Assembly (NCBI RefSeq): GCF_910592395.1
Contig: NC_088313.1
Coordinates: 8,126,501-8,190,500, forward strand
Reading direction: 5' to 3'
From: Lineus longissimus
Lineage: Eukaryota; Nemertea; Pilidiophora; Heteronemertea; Lineidae
DNA length: 64,000 bases
Below the pieces are notes generated by a model that was not told the origin of the DNA, did not search any database, and saw only the letters and a program-made list of their open reading frames with translations. This document shows, in pieces, positions 49,122 through 61,149 of the stretch. Position numbers and translations under genes: made by a program. Numbering within the stretch: position 1 is the stretch's first letter; the number at the start of each line of letters is the position of its first letter.

Positions 49122-50540
49122 TTTGAATCAACGTTACGAGTTTGAACCGAATAGAATAGTATTCCACAATCCTCTGAACAGAATACGTCGTGGTGATTCA
49201 CGTAATGCCGTTGATTTCGGATTTCCAGAGGATGTCTTTTGTCGTCGTTGAACTCGGTTGGTTTCGGCCGAGTTCCGTTTCGTATTCATGCGTTCGTCCA
49301 GGGCGTTTCGTTCCAGTCGTTCTCGCCGTTTCGTGTTCTAGGTCGTCTTTGCCGATGGTCGTTTCGAATGGTGACGTGTCCGGCCAGGACACTGAAGGAC
49401 GTAGGAGGAATATGTGGTTCTTCGATATAAAGATTTTATTAGAAACCTGGAATAAATTATACATTTCAGTACACAGAAAAATTGCCATTTAAATCCAGTG
49501 AATAAACCATTTCCATAAACATAAAACATTGCAAATTATCACAGAATTTTAACGAACAAAACTAAATGTATAATCCTGATGATTTTGACGCAAATGGTTT
49601 CAATGCCTATTGGTGATAGAAATAACTGACTGATAGAAATAACTGACTGAATCCAACTTATCTAGCAATATATTTTGGCAACCTAGCCTGGCCATGAAAC
49701 CTAATAAGTGAAATAAATGTCTGTATCACCGAAAACCTACACCAATTAACAAGTGATTTAATGAGTGTCTAAATAGGATAAAATTGAAACTTACGAATCC
49801 ACATATAGTTTGTTTTTCCTGTTTTTTGATAAGATAAAATGTTTGCCCCGGACTTGGTCGTGATCCGTCCACTGTTATGCCTTAAGTTGAAATGTCTCTC
49901 GAATGGGCTAATCCCGTGACGGTGCAAAATTACAAGTCATGCGCTCGGATCACGCGACCCTTTGTCCAATGCGTAATTCGCGCCGAAAGACCTAACTTTT
50001 AACGCGGGCTTTTCAAATACTGTTTAAATAATATAGTCCATTTCCGTTTCGACTTTTACAGCGAAACACCCCTAGCACAACCATGCAAAGAAAAGAGAGT
50101 TCGTCACACAACCGCCAGACGTCACTTTGGATGTGAGACAATCCCAAGTGTGTCTCCACTAGGTTTAAGGTCTGGGAATAGCAAAATGACTGCTTTATCT
50201 CCAAGCAGTCCCATCTCCATGCCACAACTAGGAGATGACACTGACTATTAGTTCTCACTTAGTTCTCCCAAACCTCACAACCAGAACATTTCCACTGAGA
50301 TACCTGTACCGGTAACTCCCTGTGTCATGTGCTTGAAATTTAAAATACTGTGACCCAATATATCCTGTGACAAACACATGCTGGCTGTGCAAAATATAGA
50401 AGACACTAGGGATGCCCATGCATTCCAACTCAGAAATATTAATTAAATGTTAAAGGGAAATAGACAAACACTAAGTATTCACTAAGAACCTTTATTAACA
50501 TAAAATAATCCCAACCAGGCCTCCACAGCATATTCCTACA
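49122..50540. other. 5' flank of the BEL element, probable LTR remnant, then spacer
   Basis: On the minus strand an AATAAA (about 49431-49437) lies some 40 nt upstream of CGTCCTTCAGTGTCC, followed by TGGCCGGACACGTCACC, which could be a primer-binding site. This fits the R/U5 end of a 5' LTR around 49390-49480, but no second LTR exists to prove it. From about 49500 to 50540 nothing was recognised. Confidence 0.3.
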
Positions 50541-50850
50541 CTGAAAAAAAAACTGGCTCGGGTTGAGCCAAAAAGAACTGGCTCGTGTGTTAAAAATTGG
50601 CTCAAGGGAATTTTGTTACCTGAGCCAGCAATGGCTCAGCTGTGAGCCACTACTGGCTCAAGTGTTGAGCCAAAATTGGCTGAAAAGCATGAGCCATTAT
50701 TGGTTCAACTGAAAAATTTTGAGCCGTTTTTTAACACACAAGCCATAATTGGCTAAAATGTAAGAGCCATAATTGGCTCAACTGGCAGCACAGTTGAGCC
50801 AAAATTGGCTTAGAAATCTATAAAACCTTTGAGCCAGCTATTGGCTGTAC
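50541..50850. repeat. Dense cluster of TGAGCCA / TGGCTCA motifs
   Basis: About eleven copies of TGAGCCA or its reverse complement TGGCTCA in about 300 bp, often paired head to head (TTGAGCCAAAATTGGCT). A further pair lies at 51520-51545. The arrangement is palindromic at many scales and would fold strongly. Origin unknown. Confidence 0.75.
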
Positions 50851-51576
50851 CCCAGTAAATTTTCGCTGGCCGTTTACTTTCGCTGATCTTGCAGGAGTCA
50901 GAAATCTGCAAAAAATAACCAGCACAAAATATTAAGTTTTAAAAATGGGAGTTACAGTAATGAAGAATCACTTCTCTGCATCACCTAAATTAAACTGCGA
51001 AAATAACCAGCTGCAAATATTTTCCGGGTTACAGTATAAACAGTCAGGAAGAGGACATAAAGAAGTCCAATACAGAACGGACTCAGTTGAGCCCAAATTC
51101 ATTACAAAATGGACTCGACTGAGTCCCAATTCATTTTTAGCCATGTTGATGACATTAGTGTCATGCGGTTTTCCCATCATTAAAATGACTGGACTGGACT
51201 CAATCAACATGACCAAGTCCTGTTTTTGGACTCAGTCAAGTCGAATCGCAGGTTTTCAAAACAGTTATTTAAAAGGCTCCCCCAGTGGATTCTTTTAGGT
51301 TTTTGCCTTAAAGCTGTCTGAAAGGTATGAATTCGGCAATGGTCAATGAATCCATGCTCGAATTTAAAAACATAAGGAGGAAACGGGGTAACAATTTTTC
51401 AATTTTGGACTCGTTAAAATACAAATCATACGAAATGTGGGCTTGAATGAGTCGAAAGTGAATTGGACTAATTTTTCCTGACTGATTAAGTTTCAGCCAC
51501 ACACGCACATGTAGGCTTTATCTGAGCCATATACTGGCTCAGGCTCATGTTCATGGATGAACATGTATTTAGGGCC
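50851..51576. other. Non-coding flank of the large DNA transposon
   Basis: Contains loosely repeated GGACTCNNNTGAGTC-like words (51080-51240). No gene. Confidence 0.4.
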
Positions 51577-51582
51577 TAATTT

Positions 51583-51752
51583 TTCGAAAGCCCAGAAGGC
51601 TCATTCGAGTTTTGAATTTCAAATTTCAAATGTTCAATATTTGAAATTTGAAACTTGAAGTATCACTTCGAATTTCGAGTTTCAAGAAATGATTAGCCAA
51701 TCAGAGCATCGCTATTCTGATGTTTTTCTTCCGACCAATCAAATGGGCTTTT
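51583..51752 (+). repeat. Left terminal inverted repeat
   Basis: About 170 bp. The outer 105 bp match the right end closely. They include a self-complementary TTTCAAAT...ATTTGAAA core. The inner part retains CCAATCAGAG and GACCAATCAAATGGG, which align to the right end at lower identity. Confidence 0.75.
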
Positions 51753-53018
51753 ATTTACCTTATCAAGATTGCAAATGGCGGTGACTTGCTGAAATTTCTC
51801 ATTGTTTTTTCCTTCGAATCTATCGTGGAGTACATTATCAGGTAAGAGAGACTGATCGGAATTAACGTGCTGTAACCTAGAGTCCAGCCGGCAGATCAAT
51901 TCTGTCCCAGTACTTTGATTTAGATCTCTCATCAAATTTTGGGTTTAGTACTATGTGCATCATGTACATACATATACATGTATCAAAAAAGTATACACTT
52001 GCTGTAGGATAGTCTGCTCGTCGGGTCGGAGTTTAATTGGCAGTTCCTAATGAGAATGTGTAGTGCAATGGGGACGCTAGCTACGAAAGGTGGCAGCAAA
52101 CCGAAATCGACAAGGGACCGGGTGTCATTTTCATTTCAATAGATTTTAACACTAATGCCACCTATATGTCAAGTCGGCTATCGTCCCCATTGTGGGTCGT
52201 ACGCCATAAACCAAGAGGGGCATATATTATAGATGGCGCTTGGGTTGTTCCATGTTATATACAAATATGCACGGGAAATATTCCCCGATGCCATTTCTTA
52301 TTCTATCTTATTTTTCGTTTGCATCTTTTCAGAAAATGGTGCTTCCCGAGTATACCCCGGCTTACTGGACTTTGCCCAACGAAACGAAACGAGCGAAATG
52401 GGGGAGCGACCATTATGTTTTACCCCGTTACGTCAAGTTCGATACATGGTGTCAGTCACCAGTGAGTGATGACCCACATCCACCCAGGCAGCTGAGACAC
52501 ATGTCTTGTTGGACATGCCTACCGATTTTTACTAAATAAAAGCATAACTTCACTTCACACTTTTCGGGGTTGAAAATGTACTCACTTAAATCACCAAAAT
52601 TACATGCCAAATTTGCACATGACCTGTTATTTCTCAAAGCTTGGAAGCTCAAATGTCTGAATGTAATGTATGCGCGTAATGTATACTCTCAGCAAGCGAA
52701 TAGTTTTGATCGTCGGTTTTTGATACGAATCATTTCCTGTATGGCCGTTACAAGCCGTTGTCTGAATATGATGTGAACCTGTTTACCGTTCAATGCTGCT
52801 CTCTGTGACGCTGTACCCGCAAATGTTCAATGAACAAAATGCTGATAATGACTTACACGGCTTGTTCGCATCGTAAACCTAGTGGTACCCGGGTTAACTG
52901 TCTTTGCATTTGGCCTAATTTTACAACGATTACTCCCCATGTAACCACGATCTAGGAAGGACAGGCTGAGTATTATGAATAGGAAAAGTCACCTAGGGAC
53001 CGTTGCGTAGAATACTTT
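51753..53018. other. Left interior of the transposon, upstream of the transposase
   Basis: A candidate plus-strand exon lies at 52333-52461 (acceptor TCTTTTCAG, ATG 52336, donor GTGAGT), encoding WTLPNETKRAKWGSDHYVLP. I cannot join it in phase to the transposase frame. A minus-strand frame at 51935-51776 with a GTAAAT donor is equally uncertain. Confidence 0.3.
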
Positions 53019-54258
53019 TTGGCGAAATATTGTGCAAAGTCCAGTAAGCCGTATACCCCAGCTCTTTTGAGGGACAGGTCGAGGAGAAATAAAGAGGATT
53101 TCATAGTTGCCTACTCCCATCAGGGTTACACGAATCATGAGATACTTGTGGCACTTGCTACATTGCACAGTATTTTTCTCAGTCTGTCTCAGCTTAATCG
53201 AATATTGAGGAGGCAAGGACTAAGGCGAAGATCGGATCCAGCAACAGATATTCCTCTACGCAATTTGATAGATACAGTGTTGACAATCACGGAAAACAGT
53301 AGATCATGCCTGGGGTATAGGCCTGTATGGAGAAGACTGATTGAGGAATATGGAATAACCGTGAGTCGCAACAGGGTTATGGAGTTGATGCGAATTATCA
53401 ACGAAGAAGGTGTTGAATCCAGACGTCAGCGACGACTAATAACGCGTCGTTATAGAACACCAGGACCAAACTATGTATGGCACATAGACGGATATGACAA
53501 ATTAAAACCATTCAGCTTTGCTATACATGGTGCTATAGATGGATATTCTAGGAGGATACTATGGTTAGAAGTTGGAACTACAAATAACAATCCAAAAGTA
53601 ATTGCTTATTACTATCTGGATGCAGTCAAACAACTAGGTGGTTGTCCTCAGAGGTGTAGGAGTGATATCGGCACGGAAAATTGTGATGTAGAAGACTTAC
53701 AAAGATTATTCCATTCACTTAATGGTTTGCCTGCCGATGGTGGATGTTTCTTGTATGGGAAGAGTACTTCTAACCAATGCATTGAATCCTGGTGGAGTGT
53801 TCTTAGAAGGCAGAACACCGACTGGAGAATAAACTTCTTCAAAGATCTTCGGGACAGTGGCCTTTACCAAGACGGCGAACCACTTCATGTTGAGTGCTTG
53901 AGGTATTGCTTTATGGACGTACTCCAAAATGAACTGAACAGAGTGGCAATCGAGTGGAATCGCCATACATTGCAGGTCAAGCGAAATTGTCAGTCACCAC
54001 GAGGTAAACCAGATGTGATGTACTTCACACCGGAATTGTACAATACTCGGGATCTCAAAATAGGTGTTGACTGAGATGATGTTAGAAGATGTCAACAGAT
54101 CTACCAGGGACACACAAATCTGTTGAATCAATGTTCCGAGGAATTCTTGGAGCTAGTCGATCTACTGAGGCCAAACACCCCGAGACCAACTGATGTGAAT
54201 GAAGCTGCCGAACTATACGAGCAACTCATCAATGACCTATCAAGATATGATAACTGAG
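53019..54258 (+). pseudogene. rve-type DDE transposase of the large transposon
   Basis: A frame of 351 codons to a TGA at 54072-54074, with the same frame continuing 61 codons to 54258 (DDVRRCQQIYQ...LINDLSRYDN). Helix-turn-helix-like N-terminus (GYTNHEILVAL...LSLSQLNRILRRQGL), then an integrase core with D157 in WHIDGYDKLKP, D216 in RSDIGTEN and E256 in NQCIESWWS (D-58-D-39-E). SPRGKPDVMYFTPELY is a family C-terminal motif. No ATG opens the frame; it runs upstream to about 52992 near a possible acceptor (CACCTAG). Apart from the TGA the protein looks sound, so inactivation is recent, or the TGA trims only a tail that may be dispensable. Confidence 0.75.
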
Positions 54259-56584
54259 CCTCGGACCTATGGCTCTGTCCCTGTGAAGTCCCTTCCAGTA
54301 CAGGAGATTATGATAACTCCCGTTAAAGTCACAATCTTGCTTAAGTATTTTGCCATCAAAACAACATTAACATGAACTTTGCAGTGAGGTGTACTCGTTA
54401 AAAGTGATATTAGAGTTACACTTCCTTTCATAGCAATCATAGGGGTCAATCCACGGGACTATTAAGAATGTGGTGATCAACATTGACCTTTGAGAGCCAC
54501 ATATAAAAAACGGAACAAAAATATTTCTTTTCCTTTCTAATGTGGATAAATCGTTCCTTTATAAGCCCATGGAGGAATCATATCAATATACTGTAATACA
54601 ACAATGATAAGTCATGGTCATAATTATTATTTTACATTGACCACTGATTTTGAAGAATTACTCAGTCTAAGATATTGCTACAAAACGACGAATGTGAGTT
54701 ATATCGAGTGGGCATAAAAAATGGGCCATACTTTGATACTCGAGATCTCTGAAACCCTCTGATATCAGCTAATACAATAAAAACCACCATTTCCTACGTA
54801 TATAGAACAAATTTCAGTTCCATCCTTTAAGCTTTCTGTTCATGGGACCAAAATCAAAAGGCTATGTTTTCATTTTAACCTGTGTACAGACTAAGCTATT
54901 ACCCTGAAAAATCGTCAGTATATTAACAACATCATGCCATTTTGATGTCTACAGTTTGAGAGGGTTTGAACAAAGGATATTGGAGGAATGCAGCAGCAAA
55001 GTACGGCCCATTTTTTATGCCCACCCGATATATATATTATATGCAATATCAGTTATTCTTGGCTTTGTGAAGAAAATGTCTCTTGTTCCAAGTTATTTGC
55101 ACTCGTTTCTGCATGTGACACTTGATTATAGGCATTTTCAGTTGCGTCTTATACTACAGGACGTTTTTGACACCCTGTATCTATGAACAACTGAGAAATC
55201 GGTTGATATCGTTCTCCTATTTTTTTGACAGGCTGTATCAAGTAGCCTCAAAACTTTCATGTTAAATATTATACATGTATCTATATTTACAGATTAGAAA
55301 GTGATTTGAACACAATCGAACCGTAGTTTCTTCTGAAATTGGTCTATAGGCCTACACCAAAATATTGGACATTACAAGAGAAGTGGAAGTGATTACCAGT
55401 GAGGCAAATGTTACCCCGGCTGGGGTGGAGATCCTGTAAACAGTAAGGGGTAAAGAATCAATAAAGGTGGAGTTATCCCAAAAACTCCCGATTTATTTCT
55501 TGGCAAATTGGCTGGCCCTACTCGGCCAATGTTCACATGTACATTCAAGATTTCCATCATGAAATACATACAAGGTGGTTCTACTTCAATTCTTTGTTCA
55601 TTTCTTGCACCAAAACCGTGGTGTCACTTGGCATAGTCTTGTCTCTAGGAATTCCAGAACAGAGTGTAACATCACCAAGATATAGACTCACTGTATGAAG
55701 GATGTCCTCTCCATCTCGTCTCCAAGTTAATTCAATTCAAAGTTACCAGTGAGTCCCAGGAACCAAGGGTTAAGTTCCCTTTTCCACCAAAGTCTACCTC
55801 AACAACTATGGTGTGATGTCACAACCAGAGCATAGAACACAGAGGGTTCATCCCATTCAACTATACTCACTCAGATCCACAAGGGTTAATTCACTCTCAA
55901 CTAAGTTCTATGCTACCAACCTATTTGTATTACAGTAGTATATATGTGGTCCCAATGACCCCAAAGCATGAGACTATTTTCACTAGTACATCATTAGGCC
56001 CAATCTAAAACAAGGGGGAAAATAGTCCCCAAAGCCCTGTCATCTCAAATGATCACAAACAACAAACTGTTTTCAACCGAAAATCAACATTCAACATTCT
56101 ACAACCAGGTTATTTTGCGATTATACTAATTGACTACATCATCATTGTACAAGCAGCATCAATGATTACCTAAGGTCTAGTCAGTATAACATTCGGAAAT
56201 ATCAATGGCAGACAACTGGAGAAACCACAGTTGTATGAATAAATCAATCAGTAAAACTACACTCAAATAGCATTTGGATACTCTAAAAACATATTCAAAC
56301 GGTCACTGGTAGATATGCAGAGCCAACCCATCTATTTACCATAAGGCAATACGCATGCCATGTCATTAGGTAAATAGCCAATGGCCACAAGGCCTAACTT
56401 CACGCTCTTGCCAGTGATCAATAGGCCTAGAATAAAGCACCGTGTGATCATACTGGTCATTCAGGTGTACATCATAAAAATTAGCCAATCGCTGCGGAGG
56501 ACTAGGACTAAGGTAGTGCCTATTTAACTTCGGGGGCGGAGACTCCTCAGTTAATGAAGTGACCGTTTGAATATGTTTTTAGAG
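54259..56584. other. Non-coding interior of the transposon
   Basis: No gene recognised. An early, diverged unit of the 74-bp minisatellite lies at about 56196-56285, separated from the main array. Confidence 0.5.
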
Positions 56585-57087
56585 TATAAGCAACAGACAG
56601 CTGGAGAAACCACGGCTGCCTGAGTAAATCAATAAAACATTCAAATAACATTTGAAAACATCAGCAGCAGACAGCTGGAGAAACCACGACTGCCTGAGTA
56701 AATCAATAAAACATTCAAATAACATTTGGAAACATAAGCAGCAGACAGTTGGAGAAACCATGACTGCCTGAGTAAATCAATAAAACATTCAAATAACATT
56801 TGGAAACATCAGTGGCAGACAGCTGGAGAAACCACGACTGCCTGAGTAAATCAATAAAACATTCAAATAACATTTGGAAACATAAGCAGCAGACGACTGG
56901 AGAAACCACGACTGCCTGAGTAAATCAATACAACATTCAAATAACATTTGGAAACATCAGCGGCAGACAGCTGGAGAAACCACGACTGCCTGAGTAAATC
57001 AATAAAACATTCAAATAACATTTGAAAACATCAGCAGCAGACAGCTGAAGAAACCACGGCTGCCTGAGTAAATCAATAAAATAAAGC
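56585..57087. repeat. 74-bp minisatellite, about 6.8 copies
   Basis: Unit GCAGACAGCTGGAGAAACCAC...TGCCTGAGTAAATCAATAAAACATTCAAATAACATTTG. ACAGCTGGAG-type starts recur at 56597, 56671, 56745 and so on. Each unit includes AATAAAAC, a potential polyadenylation signal read on the plus strand. It lies between transposase and kinase genes, which are transcribed towards each other. Confidence 0.85.
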
Positions 57088-57284
57088 ATTTAAATGACGA
57101 AGTGAGGATAGGCACAAATATTGACTTTAGAAACTATGAACTGTCACCGCCTAAACTTAAATCTTGTCAAAGGAATTGGTGAATGGATTTAATAATATTG
57201 CATCTCGGTCGAGTCTCTTGCTCTCTGCACACCCTGTTCCACCTCGTTCAGATGAGTAGTGGCAATAGACAGTTGTACTCAAAT

Positions 57285-59244
57285 TTAGAATACACTAATA
57301 ATGTACCTTGCGTTAGGGCGTCTTTCCGCCTCATAATCGGTGCAACAGATGATGGCATTCATAATGCCGATGGAGCACTGCTCTGGAGTTGGGATTCTTG
57401 GCTTTTCTTTCTTTAACATCTTGTTTTTGATAACTTGCAGTGGGTCAATTTCACCATCAGCTGACCAGGCGTCTTCCTCAGTAAAAAGTTCTGTCATTGT
57501 AACCCCTATAGCCCAAATATCCGATTTGAAGGTCGCCTTCGCATTCAACAGGAGGCATACCGGCGCCATGTAAGCAGGAGAATCGGCGCCCACGCCTGTC
57601 ATGGTCGTGGTAGCTGCCGTAAGGGATTTCATCTTGCTCAGTCTGAGGTCCCAAATCTTGGTCGTGAAGCATCCATACCTTATTAGTATGTTCGCCGACT
57701 TAATGTCTATGTGTATAATTGGCGGCACTAGGTTGTGGAGGTATGCCAGGCCTTGTGCAGACATGCGAGCTACGTTTACTTTGTCAGCTTTTTTTAGACC
57801 CCATACGCTGCTTCGTGGCGTCGTCGAAGATGACATCCTCCATGTTTGTACCATCAATGAATTCACTGACCAAGTATATCATGTCAGGTTCTTTCAACAC
57901 TTCCAAGAACTGAACCAGGTTTGGGTGTCTTATCTTAGCATTGACATTTGCTTCACTCTCTACCATTCTCATTACCTGGGCTGATTGGTTTACTCTTTTC
58001 GGCAATTTGATGGCTTTCACTTCAACGTCACATCCAAGCCACTTTCCTCGGTAAACTGTCCCGAACGAACCCGTGCCGAGCGGACGTAGGTGATCAATCT
58101 GTAGATCGTCAATGGTGACCTCAGGCGGGGCGGATTTGTGTGAACTGGTGGCAGCAGACTCGACAGCGGCAACAGTGACTATCTTGATGTTTGTTGATGT
58201 ATCCGTAAAATTGCCATGCGTCACTCTGCAATGGTATGTGCCAGGATCTTTGACGACGTATAAACATGAGGATCCGCTGGAAACAACTGTTCCATCCTTG
58301 ACCCAATCAAACTGAGTTTGAGTTATGCTCTCACCATGGTATCCTGTCACGATTCCAATAAGAAATGTGGTGCCGTCATAGCCCCACACCTCGTTTGGCT
58401 GGTGAATGATGATTCCTTCAACTCTCTCAGGTGCAGATGGAAATAGACAATTAGTCTCGAATGAAAGTCTTCCGTCTGTTTCACTGTCAAAGTATACGAC
58501 ATCGATCAGTTCCTTTTTTCCAATACTTAAGTTGGATACCCTGAACCCATACAAGCATGGGTTATACCGATTATTGTCCATTAACTCAGGGTCGTCGGTG
58601 GCTGATAGTTCTTTGCACTGGCTCACAGAACTAAGTTTTACAACAGACGGTAGCCCTGAGTGTACCGATGCCTTTTCCTTGATGAACGTGATACTCATTG
58701 ACTGTGGTGGGAGACTCTTTCCACCAATTTCCATAGTTAAAGGTTTTGTTTGTGATAGCGGCATTTCGGCGGCAGTTGTCTTTGCTCCTGATGAATTATG
58801 CGGCGTGATCGTCTCAAAACTACTTGTTTGTTGGTCCGTCCCCAATGCTGCAGAGGCATTCGAAATAGATGCGTCAACCTCTAACATGCTCTTGGTCATA
58901 AGGTTCAGCGTACATCGCGAAGTGTACAATCCGCGGCCCTTCAGATATTCACCGAAATTTGCCGGCTTTCCTTGCTTATCTTCTAATCGTTCAATTGGGT
59001 TTCCTCCATAATCGGCCAATGCTACCGCCATATCTTTGAGATCACCATAAATGGATGTTCCTCCCTCAAAGACGACATCTTTTCCCTCCCTTATTATGTC
59101 ATCCACTTGCAATGAAAGAGATGGTAAGGGAATTTGCCTCACACTACCACCGTCTTTCAGGGCCACATGTTTATATCCACGAGCCTTATAGTGTAGCCAT
59201 CCAAGCCGTATTTTTGGATTCTTCCTTCGGGAAGTCATTGCAAC
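57285..59244 (-). pseudogene. Transposon-borne kinase: unique N-domain, Ig-like domain, protein kinase
   Basis: A single coding exon with an acceptor (TTTGTCTTACAG) at 59245 and ATG at 59238. Residues about 5-110: conserved segment of unknown fold (RLGWLHYKARGYKHVALKDGG...GEYLKGRGLYTSRCTLN). Residues about 285-360: Ig-like domain with C...W...YHC pattern. Kinase domain from about residue 375: G-loop GTGSFGTVYRGKW (from 388), ATP lysine in VKAIK, catalytic loop HIDIKSANI in place of HRD, DLR in place of DFG, MAPV in place of APE, DIWAIGVTMTELF. An A7 run (57789-57795) shifts the frame between helix D and the catalytic loop; A6 would keep one frame. The odd catalytic motifs suggest a pseudokinase or decay. 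No introns inside the coding part, consistent with transposon cargo. Confidence 0.7.
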
Positions 59245-60965
59245 CTGTAAGACAAAAACATAGATCCAATTTAGAAATATGATGCAAACTTTTTCGCACC
59301 AGCTTGTATCCCACATGCAGACAGCAAATATATGTCACTTGTGTAGATTATACTGTATTCAACGTTCAGGTGATGTAATGACGCACCTCTTTTGAGAATC
59401 TGTGAAAAACTGCCTCCGCGGCTTGGCACTGCTATCTGTCAAACCGGAGTTTCTCATCTGTTTAAGACATGATTGCCATGCAACTATATGTACTCGTAAT
59501 TCTGTTCTCTACCGTCCACTATGTGGTAAATTATAATGTTAGGACTCCCGATAGGAGCCTGTAGAATGGTCTTACAATAAAAACCTTGTGGGCTCAGACA
59601 TCTACATGTACCACTATATAAGGATGTATTATAAATGTTCAAATTTTTAACATTAGATGACGGAATAGGCCAGGGAGAATAACGGCCGAAACGTGCAGGT
59701 AAGTGAGATTGAAAAATCAAAACATAAGAAACCGTTAACTTTACGACAATTGTAGAATTTGTAAATCACATGTGATAGAAGGTCTACATAATCTCTATTA
59801 CAAAACATCCTTATCATCATATCATAAAGTCACCGTCCTTGTCGGGTGACAGCGTTTTAATTTTCAAACCTGACTATTATGACCAAACGTACGTACATTC
59901 GGCTTGTCTTTCTCTTTATTTGTGGACTTGCATCCAGTCTTCTTCCCTTTCTGTTCTCTTATCTTTTGCATAATCTCTTTTATTCTCACGTCTCGATTAT
60001 TGTTGCAGTCTCCACTGGCACCTGTAAAAGAACAATTTTATTTTACTATCAAGTGAATAGTATATTAACAATTACCACAGATACAGGTGGTTTTGCCAAA
60101 ACACCGTCGATATACAACCTCTGTTGTCACACTAGTTCGTTGTTTATCAACTCTAGGCATGCACAAACTAAAATGAGCATGCATGCGCACTTCAATGAAT
60201 AGGACTATATAGGTTTCAGTGTAATACCCAAGAATCCCTTCGAATATCCTTCAAATGTTATTGTGCATTATAGCTGAATGAGGGAGGGCCTCACCCAAGG
60301 GGGATAGAAACCTTGCTGTGACGCCATTTTGGATGACATTTGGACGTACATTGCCCCCTGCTGTCTTCCCCGATCAGGTGCACCACATACCACATAACTA
60401 ACGTCACACAAATCATTCAAATGCTGTCCTAGCTCCTATACCTGTAGTATATAACTGAAGCCTATCAACCCAAAGAATGAAGAATGTTTTTAATGTAACT
60501 TTGCAATCAACTACTAAGTTACGAACGCGTCTCCATCAGCTGATCAGGGAAAGAAAATGGCTTGCTGTAGACTAGCCGGACTGAAACCCAATCCCTATCG
60601 TTTCCGACGGGTCTGAGCTCATTACGATGCCCATAGCTAGCTGTACTGTTACACATGCGAAAATTAGGTTGGCAATGGTATCCGACACACAGCCCGCCGC
60701 GATACACCTATATACTAGTATTGCACATATAGGCCTACAGGTTGCCTGTCACGGCCAGTACTAGTTTACAAGATGTTGGCCTATGTCTCAATGTGCAGTA
60801 TCCGTGTTGCAGCTGCAGCCTTGTCGACAGAACCAGCCTGACTTACCCAACTCTTCCATCGTAAATTGTCCGTCCTTTTCTATAAGAAAACAAAATGAAT
60901 CACCGCCAACCTCATCTCTGACCGTAATGGACTCCATTGTTTTAGGTCTTGAAAAGGTAGAAATA
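59245..60965. other. Right interior of the transposon, upstream of the kinase gene
   Basis: Would hold the kinase promoter and a 5' exon. The splice acceptor at 59245 shows there is an upstream exon, but I could not locate its donor. No other gene recognised. Confidence 0.4.
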
Positions 60966-61143
60966 AAAATCTATATGATTGGTTGGGATGCCTCACAATA
61001 TGTAAAATGGCATCTCATTGGTTGTTTGATAACTTGAAACTCGAAACTCGAAATTCGAAGTGATATTTCAAGTTTCAAATTTCAAATATTGAACATTTGA
61101 AATTTGAAATTAGAAACTCAAATGAGCCTTCTGGGCTTTCCTA
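60966..61143 (-). repeat. Right terminal inverted repeat
   Basis: The inverse of 51583-51752. Ends ...GGGCTTTCCTA, followed by the TAATTT duplication at 61144-61149. Confidence 0.75.
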
Positions 61144-61149
61144 TAATTT

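Larger units (their letters stand above)
51583..61143. mobile_element. 9.56-kb DNA transposon (IS3EU-like) carrying transposase and Ig-kinase gene
   Basis: Long imperfect inverted ends (51583-51752 and 60966-61143) begin TTCGAAAGCCCAGAAGG and TAGGAAAGCCCAGAAGG. Perfect 6-bp direct repeats TAATTT flank them at 51577-51582 and 61144-61149. Inside are an rve-type DDE transposase (plus strand) and a kinase gene (minus strand), plus a 74-bp minisatellite. A 6-bp duplication and an integrase-like core fit the IS3EU superfamily; Ginger-type elements are the alternative (they usually make 4-bp duplications). The kinase could also be host DNA trapped between two separate short elements. I favour a single element because the ends and duplication match. 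Confidence 0.6.

Noticed and set aside
54072-54074. Selenocysteine at the transposase UGA
   Set aside because: No SECIS-like structure was recognised and transposases are not known selenoproteins; nonsense mutation or natural end is simpler.
56585-57087. CRISPR-like regular array
   Set aside because: Units are contiguous with no unique spacers; it is an ordinary minisatellite in animal DNA.
57601-59011. Plus-strand frames of 127 and 201 codons
   Set aside because: Antisense shadows of the kinase gene.
59238-59316. Upstream Met extension of the kinase (hydrophobic N-terminus, possible signal peptide)
   Set aside because: A good splice acceptor lies between it and the conserved start at 59238, so the hydrophobic stretch is most likely intron sequence.
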